Of a stretch of 64,000 nt of DNA, positions 1 to 11,400 are shown one piece after another (positions within the stretch are counted from its first letter, which is position 1; each line of letters opens with the position of its first letter). The notes below the pieces were generated by a model. The model searched no databases. It saw only the letters and a program-made list of their open reading frames with translations, and had not been told where the DNA came from. Location: assembly GCA_963965975.1 (NCBI GenBank), contig OZ014411.1, forward strand, positions 18,442,446-18,506,445. The letters are read 5' to 3'. Position numbers and translations under genes: made by a program. Source of the DNA: Xestospongia bergquistia (taxonomy: Eukaryota; Porifera; Demospongiae; Haplosclerida; Petrosiidae).

Positions 1-29
1 AAAGTCTTTAAATTAAAGACTTTATAAGG

Positions 30-75
30 TTTAGACTATTGAGTGAAGTTAATAAAGTAAACAGCACAGTCTAAA
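30..75. repeat. Third dyad: TTTAGACT / AGTCTAAA with a 30-bp spacer
   Basis: TTTAGACT (30-37) and AGTCTAAA (68-75) are exact reverse complements separated by 30 bp. Part of the motif (TCTAAAG / CTTTAGA) is shared with palindrome 1. This suggests that the monomer grew from a short AGTC/GACT-rich ancestral motif. Subfamily variants with CTAATGG, or with TTTACACT plus AGTCAAAT, break this dyad, so it is less conserved than palindromes 1 and 2. Confidence 0.8.
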
Positions 76-97
76 GGACTCTATAGGACTAACTACA

Positions 98-118
98 TAA
101 ACTGTTATTAACAGTTTA
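98..118. repeat. Palindrome 2 of the monomer, representative copy
   Basis: The arms TAAACTGTTA and TAACAGTTTA are exact reverse complements around one central T, giving a 21-bp inverted repeat. Its centre lies 96 bp after the centre of palindrome 1 and 47 bp before the next palindrome 1. The centre and adjacent bases vary often (TTGTTA, TTACTA, TTATCA, TTATAA). Arm variants such as AACTCTTATT, AACTGCTATT and AACAGTTATT mark particular higher-order repeat positions. Confidence 0.92.
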
Positions 119-426
119 GTAAGTTGGTTTGCATTAACACTATAAAGTCTTTAAATTAAAGACTTTAGAAGGTTTAGACTATTGAGTGAAGTTAATAAAG
201 TAAACAGCTCAGTCTAAACGACTCTATGGGACTAACTCAATAAAATGTTTTTAACAGTTTAGTAAGTTGGTTCGCATCAAGACTCTAATGTGTTTAAATT
301 AAAGACTTTAGAAGGTTTAGACTATTAAGTGAAGTTAATAAAGTAAACAGCTCAGTCTAAAGGACTCTATGGGACTAACTAAATAAACTGTTATTAGCAG
401 TTTAGTAAGTTGGTTTGCATTAACAC

Positions 427-455
427 TCTAAAGTCTTTAAATTAAAGACTTTAGA
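427..455. repeat. Palindrome 1 of the monomer, representative copy
   Basis: Two 14-bp arms, TCTAAAGTCTTTAA and its exact reverse complement, flank a single central A, giving a 29-bp near-perfect inverted repeat across the monomer junction. It recurs in most monomers, including the same place in the next ones at about 573, 716 and so on. A perfect palindrome with almost no loop can extrude as a cruciform or act as a symmetric protein-binding site. Neither role can be shown from sequence. Some copies carry one-arm changes such as GTGTTT or TATAGTC, and a few carry matched changes in both arms. Confidence 0.93.
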
Positions 456-3143
456 AGGTTTAGACTATTGAGTGAAGTTAATAAAGTAAACAGCTCAGTC
501 TAAACGAATATATGGGACTAACTAAACAAACTGTTATTAACAGTTTAGTAATTTGTTTTGCTTTAACACTCTAAAGTCTTTAAATTAAAGACTTTAGAAG
601 GTTTAGACTATTGATTGAAGTTAACAAAGTAAACAGCTCAGTCTAATGGACCTATGGGACTAAATAAGCGAACTCTTATTAACAGTTTAGTAAGTTGGTT
701 TGCATTAACACTCTAAAGTCTTTAAATTAAAGACTTTAGAAGGTTTAGACTACTGAGTGAAGTTAATAATGTAAACAGCTCAGTCTAAAGGACTCTATGG
801 GACTAACTAAATAATCTGTTATTAACAGTTTAGTAAGTTGGTTTGCATTAACTCTCTAAAGTCTTTAAATTAAATACTTTAGAAGGTTTAGACTATTGAG
901 TTAAGTTAATAAAGTAAACAGCTCAGTCTAAAGGACTCTATGGGACTAACTAAATAAACTGTTATTAACAGTTTAGTAAGTCGGTTTGCATTAACAATCT
1001 AAAGTCTTTCAATTAAAGACTTTAGAAGGTTTAGACTATTGATTGAAGTTAACAAAGTAAACAGCTCAGTTTCATGGACTCTACGGGACTAACTAAATGA
1101 ACTCTTATTCACAGTTTAGTAAGTTGGTTTGCATTAAAACTCTAAACACTGTAAATTAAAGAGTTTAGAAGGTTTAGACTATTGAGTGAAGTTAATAAAG
1201 TAAACAGCTCAGTCTAAAGGACTCTATGGGACTAACTAAATAAACTGTTATTAACAGTTTAGCAATTTGGTTTGCATTAACTATCTAAAGTCTTTAAATT
1301 CAAGACTTTAGAAGGTTTCCAATATTGAGTGAAGTTAATAAAGTAAACAGCTCAGTCTAAAGGACTCTATGGGACTAACTAAGTGAAATGTTATTAACGG
1401 TTTAGTAGGTTGGTTTTCATTAACACTCTAAAGTCTTTAAATTAAAGACTTTAGAAGGTTTAGAATATTGAGTGAAGTTAATAAAGTAAACTGCTCAGTT
1501 TAAAGGACTCTATGGGACTAACTAAATAAACTGCTATTACCAGTTTAGTAAATTGGTTAGCCTTAACACTCTAAAGTGTTTAAATTAAAGACTTTAGAAG
1601 TTTACACTATTGATGAAAGTTAACAAAGTAAACAGCTCAGTCAAATGGACTCTATGGGACAAGCTAAATTAACTGTTCTTAACTGTTTAGCAAGTTGGTT
1701 TGCATTAACAGTTTAAAGTCTTTAAATTAAGGACTTTAGAAGGTTTAGACTATTGAGTGAAGTTAACTAAGTAAACAGCTCAGTCTAAAGGACTCTATGG
1801 GACTAACTAAATCAACTGTTATTAACAGTCTAGTAAGTTTGTGTGCATTAACACTCTAAAGTCTTTAAATTAAAGACTTTAGAAAGTTTAGACTATTGAG
1901 TGAAGTTAATAAATAAACAGCTCAGTCCAAAGAATTCTATGGGACTAACTAAATAAACTGTTATTAACAGTTTAGTAAGTTGGTTTGCCTTAAAACTCTA
2001 TAGTCTTTAAATTAAAGACTTTAGAAGGTTTAGACTATTGATTAAAGTTAATAAAGTAAACAGCTCAGTCTATAGTACTTTATGGGACTAATTAAATAAT
2101 CTGTTATAAACAGTTTACTAAGTTTGTTTGCATTAACACACTAAAGTCTTTAAATTAAAGACTTTAGAAGATTTAGACTATTGATTGAAGTTAATAAAGT
2201 AAACAGCTCAGTCTAAAGCACTCTATGGGACAAACTAAATAAACTGTTATTAACAGTTTAGTAAGTTGGTTTGCATTAACACTCTAAAGTCTTTAAATTA
2301 AAGACTTTAGAAGGTTTAGACTATTGAGTGAACTTAATAAAGTAAACATCTCAGTCTAAAGGACTCTATGGGACTAACTAAATAAACTGCTATTAACAGT
2401 TTAGTAAGTTGGTTTGCTTTAACACTCTAAAGTCTTTAAATTAAAGACTTTAGAAGGTTTAGACTATTGAGTGAAGTTAATAAAGTAAACAGCTCAGTCT
2501 AAACGACTCTATGGGACTAACTAAATAAACTGCTATTAACAGTTTAGTAAGTTGGTTTGTATTAACACTCTAAAGTGTTTACATTAAAGACTTTAGAAGG
2601 TTTAGACTATTGAGTGAAGTTAATAAAGTAAACAGCTCAGTCCAAAGGACTCTGTGGGACTAACTAAATAAACTGTTATTAACAGTTTAGTAATTTTGTT
2701 TGCATTAACACTCTAAAGTCTTTAAATTAAAGACTTAAGAAGGTTTAGACTATTGAGTGAAGTTAATAAAGTAAACAGCACAGTTTAAAGGACTCCATGG
2801 GACTAACTAAATAAACTGTTATTAACAGTTTAGTAAGTTGGTTTGCATTAACACTATAAAGTCTTTAAATTAAAGACTTTAGAAGGTTTAGACTATTGAG
2901 TGAAGTTAATAAAGTAAACAGCTCAGTCTAAACGACTCAATGGGACTAACTAAATAAAATATTATTAACAGTTTAGTAAGTTTGTTTGCATTAAGACTCT
3001 AATGTGTTTAAATTAAAGACTTTAGAAGGTTTAGACTATTAAGTGAAGTTTTTAAAGTAAACAGCTCAGTCTAAAGGACTCTATGGGACTAACTAAATAA
3101 ACTGTTATTAACAGTTTAGTAAGTTGGTTTGCATTAACACTCT

Positions 3144-5856
3144 AAAGTCTTTAAATTAAAGACTTTAGAAGGTTTAGACTATTGAGTGAAGTTAATAAAG
3201 TAAACAGCTCAGTCTAAGCGACTCTATGGGACTAAATAAATAAACTGTTATTAACAGTTTAGTAATTTGGTTTGCTTTAACACTCTAAAGTCTTTAAATT
3301 AAAGACTTTAGAAGGTTTAGACTATTGTTTGAAGTTAACGAAGTAAACAGCTCAGTCTAATGGACTCTATGGGACTAACTAAACGAACTCTTATTAACAG
3401 TTTAGTAAGTTCGTTTGCATTAACACTCTAAAGTCTTTAAATTAAAGACTTTAGAAGGTTTAGACTATTGAGTTAAGTTAATAAAGTAAACAGCTCAGTC
3501 TAAAGGACTCTATGGGACTAACTAAATAAACTGTTACTAACAGTTTAATAAGTTGGTTTGCATTAACACTCTAAAGTCTTTCAATTAAAGACTTTAGAAG
3601 GTTTGGACTATTGAGTTAAGTTAATAAAGTAAACAGCTAAGTCTAAAGGACTCTATGGGACTAAATAAATAAACTGTTATTAACAGTTTAGTATGTTTGT
3701 TTGCATTAACACTCTAAAGTCTTTAAATTAAAGACTTAGAAGGTTTAGACTATTGAGTGAATTTAATAAAGTAAATAGCGCAGTCTAAAGGACTCTATGG
3801 GACTAACTAAAGAAAATGTTATTAACAGTTTAGTAAGTTGGTTTGCATTAACACTCTAAAGTCTTTAAATTAAAGACTTTAGAAGGTTTAGACTATTAAG
3901 TGAAGTTAATAAATTAAATAGCTCAGTCTAAAGGACTTTATGGGACTAACTAAATAAACTGTTATTAATAGTTTAGTAAGTTGGTTTGAGTTAACACTCT
4001 AAAGTCTTTAAATTAAAGACTTTAGAAGGTTTAGACTATTGAGTGAAGTTAATAAAGTAAACTGCTCAGTCTAAAGGTCTCTATGGGACTAACTAAAAAA
4101 ACTGCTATTACCAGTTTAGTAAGTTTGTTTGCATTAACACTCTAAAGTCTTTAAATTAAAGACTTTAGAAGGTTTACACTATTGATGAAAGTTAACAAAG
4201 TAAACAGCTCAGTCAAATGGACTCTATGGGACAAGCTAAATTAACTGTTATTAACTGTTTAGCAAGTTGGCTTGCATTAACAGTCTAAAGTCTTTAAATT
4301 AAAGACTTTAGAATGTTTAGAGTATTGAGTGAAGTTAATGAAGTAAACAGCTCAGTCTAAAGGACTCTATGGGACTAACTAAATGAACTGTTATTAACAG
4401 TTTAGTAAGTTGGTTTGCATTAACACTTTAAAGTCTTTAAATTAAGGACTTTAGAAGGTTTAGACTATTGAGTGAAGTTAACTAAGTAAACAGCTCAGTC
4501 TAAAGGACTCTATGGGACTAACTAAATCAACTGTTATTAACAGTTTAGTAAGTTTGTGTGCATTAACACTCTAAAGTCTTTAAATTAATGACTTTAGAAA
4601 GTTTAGACTATTGAGTGAAGTTAATAAATAAACAGCTCAGTCCAAAGGATTCTATGGGACTAACTAAATAAACTGTTATTAACAGTTTAGTAAGTTGGTT
4701 TGCCTTAACACTCTATAGTCTTTAAATTAAAGACTTTAGAAGGTTTAGACTATTGATTGAAGTTAATAAAGTAAACAGCTCAGTCTATAGTTCTTTATGG
4801 GACTAACTAAATAATCTGTTATAAACAGTTTACTAAGTTTGTTTGCATTAACACACTAAAGTCTTTAAATTAAAGACTTTAGAAGGTTTCGACTATTGAG
4901 TGAAGTTAATAAAGTAAACTGCTCACTCTAAACGACTCTATAGGACTAACTAAATAAACTGCTATTACCAGTTCAGTAAGTTGGTTTACATTAACACTCT
5001 AAAGTCTTTAAATTAAAGACTTTAGAAGGTTTACACTATTGATGAAAGTTAACAAAGTAAACAGCTCAGTCAAATGGACTCTATGGGACAAGCTAAATTA
5101 GCTGTTATTAACTGTTTAGCAAGTTGGTTTGCATTAACAGTCTAAAGTCTTTAAATTAAAGACTTTAGAATGTTTAGAGTATTGAGTGAAGTTAATAAAG
5201 TAAACAGCTCAGTCTAAAGGACTCTACGGGACTAACTAAATGAACTGTTATTAACAGTTTAGTAAGTTGGTTTGCATTAACACTTTAAAGTCATTAAATT
5301 AAGGACTTTAGAAGGTTTAGACTGTTGAGTGAAGTTAACTAAGTAAACAGCTCAGTCTAAAGGACTCTATGGGACTAACTAAATCAACTGTTATTAACAG
5401 TTTAGTAAGTTTGTGTGCATTAACACTCTAAAGTCTTTATTTAAAGACTTTAGAAAGTTTAGACTATTGAGTGAAGTTAATAAATAAACAGCTCAGTCCA
5501 AAGGATTCTATGGGACTAACTAAATAAACTTTTATTAACAGTTTAGTAAGTTGGTTTGCCTTAACACTCTATAGTCTTTAAATTAAAGACTTTAGAAGGT
5601 TTAGACTATTGATTGAAGTTAATAAAGTAAACAGCTCAGTCTATAGTACTTTATGGGGCTAACTAAATAATCTGTTATAAACAGTTTACTAAGTTTGTTT
5701 GCATTAACACACTAAAGTCTTGAAATTAAAGACTTTAGAAGGTTTAGACTATTGATTGAAGTTAATAAAGTAAACAGCTCAGTCTAAAGCAGTCTATGGG
5801 ACAAACTAAATAAACTGTTATTAACAGTTTAGTAAGTTGGTTTGCATTAACACTCT
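3144..5856. repeat. 19-monomer block, copy A of a tandem duplication
   Basis: This 2,713-bp block (19 monomers) is followed directly by its near-identical copy at 5857-8426. Shared rare variants include AGTCTAAGCG (3211 and 5924), ACTATTGTTT (3321 and 6034) and TGGTTTGAG (3982 and 6552). Copy A has one monomer absent from copy B. It lies at about 3812-3954 and is bounded by the sequence GACTAACTAAA, which occurs at both edges. The internal 6-mer duplication at 4144-5857 predates the 19-mer duplication, because both copies carry it. Confidence 0.92.
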
Positions 5857-5857
5857 A
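4144..5857. repeat. Nested 6-monomer (857-bp) tandem duplication
   Basis: The 4144-5000 and 5001-5857 units share five of six monomers in order: TTTACACT/GATGAAAG, TGTTTAGAG, AAGGACTTT with GTTAACTAAG, AGAAAGTTT with AATAAATAAAC, and TATAGTC with TTATAAACAG. Only the sixth differs. The period is 857 rather than 858 because the AATAAATAAAC monomer is one base short. The same pair is carried over into copy B at about 6714-8426. Confidence 0.88.
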
Positions 5858-8426
5858 AAGTCTTTAAATTAAAGACTTTAGAAGGTTTAGACTATTGAGT
5901 GAAGTTAATAAAGTAAACAGCTCAGTCTAAGCGACTCTATGGGACTAAATAAATAAACTGTTATTAACAGTTTAGTAATTTGGTTTGCTTTAACACTCTA
6001 AAGTCTTTAAATTAAAGACTTTAGAAGGTTTAGACTATTGTTTGAAGTTAACGAAGTAAACAGCTCAGTCTAATGGACTCTATGGGACTAACTAAACGAA
6101 CTCTTATTAACAGTTTAGTAAGTTCGTTTGCATTAACACTCTAAAGTCTTTAAATTAAAGACTTTAGAAGGTTTAGACTATTGAGTTAAGTTAATAAAGT
6201 AAACAGCTCAGTCTAAAGGACTCTATGGGACTAACTAAATAAACTGTTACTAACAGTTTAATAAGTTGGTTTGCATTAACAATCTAAAGTCTTTCCAGTA
6301 AAGACTTTAGAAGGTTTGGACTATTGAGTTAAGTTAATAAAGTAAACAGCTAAGTCTAAAGGACTCTATGGGACTAAATAAATAAACTGTTATTAACAGT
6401 TTAGTATGTTTGTTTGCATTAACACTCTAAAGTCTTTAAATTAAAGACTTAGAAGGTTTAGACTATTGAGTGAATTTAATAAAGTAAATAGCGCAGTCTA
6501 AAGGACTCTATGGGACTAACTAAATAAACTGTTATTAATAGTTTAGTAAGTTGGTTTGAGTTAACACTCTAAAGTCTTTAAATTAAAGACTTTAGAAGGT
6601 TTAGACTATTGAGTGAAGTTAATAAAGTAAACTGCTCAGTCTAAAGGACTCTATGGGACTAACTAAAAAAACTGCTATTACCAGTTTAGTAAGTTTGTTT
6701 GCATTAACACTCTAAAGTCTTTAAATTAAAGACTTTAGAAGGTTTACACTATTGATGAAAGTTAACAAAGTAAACAGCTCAGTCAAATGGACTCTATGGG
6801 ACAAGCTAAATTAACTGTTATTAACTGTTTAGCAAGTTGGCTTGCATTAACAGTCTAAAGTCTTTAAATTAAAGACTTTAGAATGTTTAGAGTATTGAGT
6901 GAAGTTAATGAAGTAAACAGCTCAGTCTAAAGGACTCTATGGGACTAACTAAATGAACTGTTATTAACAGTTTAGTAAGTTGGTTTGCATTAACACTTTA
7001 AAGTCTTTAAATTAAGGACTTTAGAAGGTTTAGACTATTGAGTGAAGTTAACTAAGTAAACAGCTCAGTCTAAAGGACTCTATGGGACTAACTAAATCAA
7101 CTGTTATTAACAGTTTAGTAAGTTTGTGTGCATTAACACTCTAAAGTCTTTAAATTAATGACTTTAGAAAGTTTAGACTATTGAGTGAAGTTAATAAATA
7201 AACAGCTCAGTCCAAAGGATTCTATGGGACTAACTAAATAAACTGTTATTAACAGTTTAGTAAGTTGGTTTGCCTTAACACTCTATAGTCTTTAAATTAA
7301 AGACTTTAGAAGGTTTAGACTATTGATTGAAGTTAATAAAGTAAACAGCTCAGTCTATAGTTCTTTATGGGACTAACTAAATAATCTGTTATAAACAGTT
7401 TACTAAGTTTGTTTGCATTAACACGCTAAAGTCTTTAAATTAAAGACTTTATAAGGTTTAGACTATTGAGTGAAGTTAATAAAGTAAACTGCTCACTCTA
7501 AACGACTCTATAGGACTAACTAAATAAACTGCTATTACCAGTTCAGTAAGTTGGTTTACATTAACACTCTAAAGTCTTTAAATTAAAGACTTTAGAAGGT
7601 TTACACTATTGATGAAAGTTAACAAAGTAAACAGCTCAGTCAAATGGACTCTATGGGACAAGCTAAATTAGCTGTTATTAACTGTTTAGCAAGTTGGTTT
7701 GCATTAACAGTCTAAAGTCTTTAAATTAAAGACTTTAGAATGTTTAGAGTATTGAGTGAAGTTAATAAAGTAAACAGCTCAGTCTAAAGGACTCTACGGG
7801 ACTAACTAAATGAACTGTTATTAACAGTTTAGTAAGTTGGTTTGCATTAACACTTTAAAGTCATTAAATTAAGGACTTTAGAAGGTTTAGACTGTTGAGT
7901 GAAGTTAACTAAGTAAACAGCTCAGTCTAAAGGACTCTATGGGACTAACTAAATCAACTGTTATTAACAGTTTAGTAAGTTTGTGTGCATTAACACTCTA
8001 AAGTCTTTATTTAAAGACTTTAGAAAGTTTAGACTATTGAGTGAAGTTAATAAATAAACAGCTCAGTCCAAAGGATTCTATGGGACTAACTAAATAAACT
8101 TTTATTAACAGTTTAGTAAGTTGGTTTGCCTTAACACTCTATAGTCTTTAAATTAAAGACTTTAGAAGGTTTAGACTATTGATTGAAGTTAATAAAGTAA
8201 ACAGCTCAGTCTATAGTACTTTATGGGGCTAACTAAATAATCTGTTATAAACAGTTTACTAAGTTTGTTTGCATTAACACACTAAAGTCTTGAAATTAAA
8301 GACTTTAGAAGGTTTAGACTATTGATTGAAGTTAATAAAGTAAACAGCTCAGTCTAAAGCAGTCTATGGGACAAACTAAATAAACTGTTATTAACAGTTT
8401 AGTAAGTTGGTTTGCATTAACACTCT
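5857..8426. repeat. 18-monomer block, copy B, missing one monomer relative to copy A
   Basis: It aligns to 3144-5856 at offset 2,713 up to about 6520, then at offset 2,570. The shift of exactly 143 marks the in-register loss of one monomer. I count about seven or eight substitutions over 2.57 kb, roughly 99.7% identity. Examples are TTTCCAGT for TTTCAATT near 6296, CACGCT for CACACT near 7424, and two changes near 7452 and 7459. At 8427 the match ends and CAGCACAG-type monomers like those at 1 and 2715 resume. Confidence 0.92.
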
Positions 8427-11400
8427 AAAGTCTTTAAATTAAAGACTTTAGAAGGTTTAGACTATTGAGTGAAGTTAATAAAGTAAACAGCACAGTCTAA
8501 AGGACTCTATGGGACTAACTACATAAACTGTTATTAACAGTTTAGTAAGTTGGTTTGCATTAACACTCTAAAGTCTTTAAATTAAGGACTTTAGAAGGTT
8601 TAGACTATTGAGTGAAGTTAATAAAGTAAACAGCTCAGTCTAAACGACTCTATGGGACTAACTAAATAAAATGTTATTAACAGTTTAGTAAGTTGGTTTG
8701 CATTAAGACTCTAATGTGTTTAAATTAAAGACTTTAGAAGGTTTAGACTATTGAGTGAAGTTAATAAAGTAAACAGCTCAGTCTAAAGGACTCTATGGGA
8801 CTAACTAAATAAACTGTTATTAACAGTTTAGTAAGTTGGTTTGCATTAACACTTTAAAGTCTTTAAATTAAAGACTTTAGAAGGTTTAGACTATGGAGTG
8901 AACTTAATAAAGTTAACATCTCAGTCTAAAGGACTCTATGGGACTAACTAAATAAACTGCTATTAACAGTTTAGTAAGTTGGTTTGCTTTAACACTCTAA
9001 AGTCTTTAAATTAAAGACTTTAGAAGGTTTAGACTATTGAGTGAAGTTAATAAAGTAAACAGCTCAGTCTAAACGACTCTATGGGAATAACTAAATAAAC
9101 TGCTATTAACAGTTTAGTAAGTTGGTTTGCATTAACACTCTAAAGTCTTTAAATTAAAGACTTTAGAAGGTTTAGACTATTGAGTGAAGTGAATAAAGTA
9201 AACAGCTCTGTCCAAAGGACTCTGTGGGACTAACTAAATAAACTGTTATTAACAGTTTAGTAATTTGGTTTGCATTAACACTCTAAAGTCTTTGAATTAA
9301 AGACTAAAGAAGGTTTAGACTATTGATTGAAGTTAGTAAAGTAAACAGCACAGTCTAAAGACTCTATGGGACTAACTAAATAAACTGTTATTAACAGTTT
9401 AGTAAGTTGGTTTGCATTAACACTATAAAGTCTTTAAATTAAAGACTTTAGAAGGTTTAGACTATTGAGTGATGTTAATAAAGTAAACAGCTCAGTCTAA
9501 AGGACTCTATGGGACTAACTAAATAAAATATTATTAACACTTTAGTAAGTTGGTTTGCATTAAGACTCTAATGTGTTTAAATTAAAGACTTTAGAAGGTT
9601 TAGACTATTAAGTGAAGTTTTTAAAGTAAACAGCTCAGTCTAAAGGACTCTATGGGACTAACTAAATAAACTGTTATTAACAGTTTAGTAAGTTTGTTTG
9701 CATTAACACTCTAAAGTCTTTAAATTAAAGACTTTAGAAGGTTTAGACTATTGAGTGAAGTTAATAAAGTAAACAGCTCAGTCTAAGCGACTCTATGGGA
9801 CTAAATAAATAAACTGTTATTAACAGTTTAGTAATTTGGTTTGCTTTAACACTCTAAAGTCTTTAAATTAAAGACTTTAGAAGGTTTAGACTATTGTTTG
9901 AAGTTAACAAAGTAAACAGCTCAGTCTAATGGACTCTATGGGACTAACTAAACGAACTCTTATTAACAGTTTAGTAAGTTAGTTTGCATTAACACTCTAA
10001 AGTCTTTAAATTAAAGACTTTAGAAGGTTTAGACTATTGAGTGAAGTTAATAAAGTAAACAGCTCAGTCTAAAGGACTCTATGGGACTTACTAAATAAAC
10101 TGTTATTAACAGTTTAGTAAGTTGGTTTGCATTAACTCTCTAAAGTCTTTAAATTAAATACGTTAGAAGGTTTAGACTATTGAGTGAAGTTAATAAAGTA
10201 AACAGCTCAGTCTAAAGGACTCTATGGGACAAACTAAATAAACTGTTATTAACAGTTTAGTAAGTTGGTTTGCATTAACAATCTAAAGTCTTTAAATTAA
10301 AGACTTTAGAAGGTTTGGCCTATTGATTGAAGTTAATAAAGTAAACAGCTAAGTCTAAAGGACTCTATGGGACTAAATAAATAAACTGTTATTAACAGTT
10401 TAGTAAGTTGGTTTGCATTAACACTCTAAAGTCTTTAAAATAAAGACTTAGAAGGTTTAGACTATTGAGTGAATTTAATAAAGCAAATAGCGCAGTCTAA
10501 AGGACTCTATGGGAGTAACTAAATAAAATGTTATTAACAGTTTAGTAAGTTGGTTTGCATTAACACTCTAAAGTCTTTAAATTAAAGACTTTAGAAGGTT
10601 TAGACTATTAAGTGAAGTTAATAAGGTAAATAGCTCAGTCTAAAGGACTTTATTGGACTAACTAAATAAAATGTTATTAACAGTTTAGTAAGTTGGTTCG
10701 CGTTAACACTCTAAAGTCTTTAAATTAAAGACTTTAGAAGGTTTATACTATTGAGTGAAGTTAATAAAGTAAATAGCTCAGTCTAAAGGACTCTATGGGA
10801 CTAACTAAATAAAATGTTATTAACAGTTTAGTATGTTGGTTTGCATTAACAGTCTAAAGTCTTTAAATTAAAGTCTTTAGAAGGTTTCGACTATTGTGTG
10901 AAGTTAATAAAGTAAACAGCTCAGCCTAAAGGACTCTGTGGGACTAACTAAATAAACTGTTATTAACAGTTTAGTAAGTTGGTTTGCATTAACACTCTAA
11001 AGTCTTTAAATTAAAGACTTTAGAAGGTTTAGACTATTGATTGAAGTTAACAAAGTAAACAGCTCAGTTTCATGGACTCTACGGGACTAACTAAATGAAC
11101 TCTTATTAACAGTTTAGTAAGTTGGTTTACATTAAAACTCTAAACTCTTTAAATTAAAGAGTTTAGAAGGTTTAGACTATTGAGTGAAGTTAATAAAGAA
11201 AACAGCTCAGTCTAAACGACTCTATGGGACTAACTAAATAAACTGTTATTAACAGTTTAGTAAGTTGGTTTGCATTAACTCTCTAAAGTCTTTAAATTAA
11301 ATACTTTAGAAGGTTTAGACTATTGAGTGAGTTAATAAAGTAAACAGCTCAGTCTAAAGCACTCTATGGGATAAACTAAATAAACTGTTATTAACAGTTT

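Larger units (their letters stand above)
1..143. repeat. Reference satellite monomer (position numbering for the family)
   Basis: This monomer defines the numbering used elsewhere. It opens with AAAGTCTTTAA (1-11) and closes with TTAACACTAT here, where the consensus is TTAACACTCT. Landmarks are TTTAGACT at 30-37, GTTAATAAAG at 48-57, CAGCACAG at 62-69 (consensus CAGCTCAG), AGTCTAAA at 68-75, GGGACTAAC near 85-93 (TAGGACTAAC here) and the second palindrome at 98-118. GACT or AGTC recurs about six times per monomer. The consensus has single sites for DraI (TTTAAA, 7-12), HinfI (GACTC, about 78) and AluI (AGCT, about 63). The AluI site is absent here because of the CAGCACAG variant. Confidence 0.93.
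1..3143. repeat. Diverged higher-order repeat segment, left edge of window
   Basis: About 22 monomers. Monomer 1 (CAGCACAG variant) recurs at 2715, an offset of 2,714 bp or 19 monomers. The next ones follow in the same order: AAACGACT with AAAATG; then CTAATGTG with ATTAAGTG; then a GTAATTTG/GCTTTAAC monomer; then a TTGAAGTTAAC/CTAATGG monomer. Correspondence weakens after about six monomers. A block at 1573-2290 (TTTACACT, then GTTAACTAAG, AATAAATAAAC and TATAGTC monomers) is an older relative of the 6-mer at 4144-5857. The array clearly continues to the left of the window. Confidence 0.85.

Noticed and set aside
427-455. Palindromes as terminal inverted repeats of a MITE or as rho-independent terminators
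   Set aside because: They recur once per monomer at fixed positions without target-site duplications, and there are no genes to terminate. They are parts of the satellite unit.
1541-1560. Possible compensatory change in palindrome 2 (GCTATTACC variant)
   Set aside because: The two changed bases do not pair with each other, so the symmetry is lost rather than kept.
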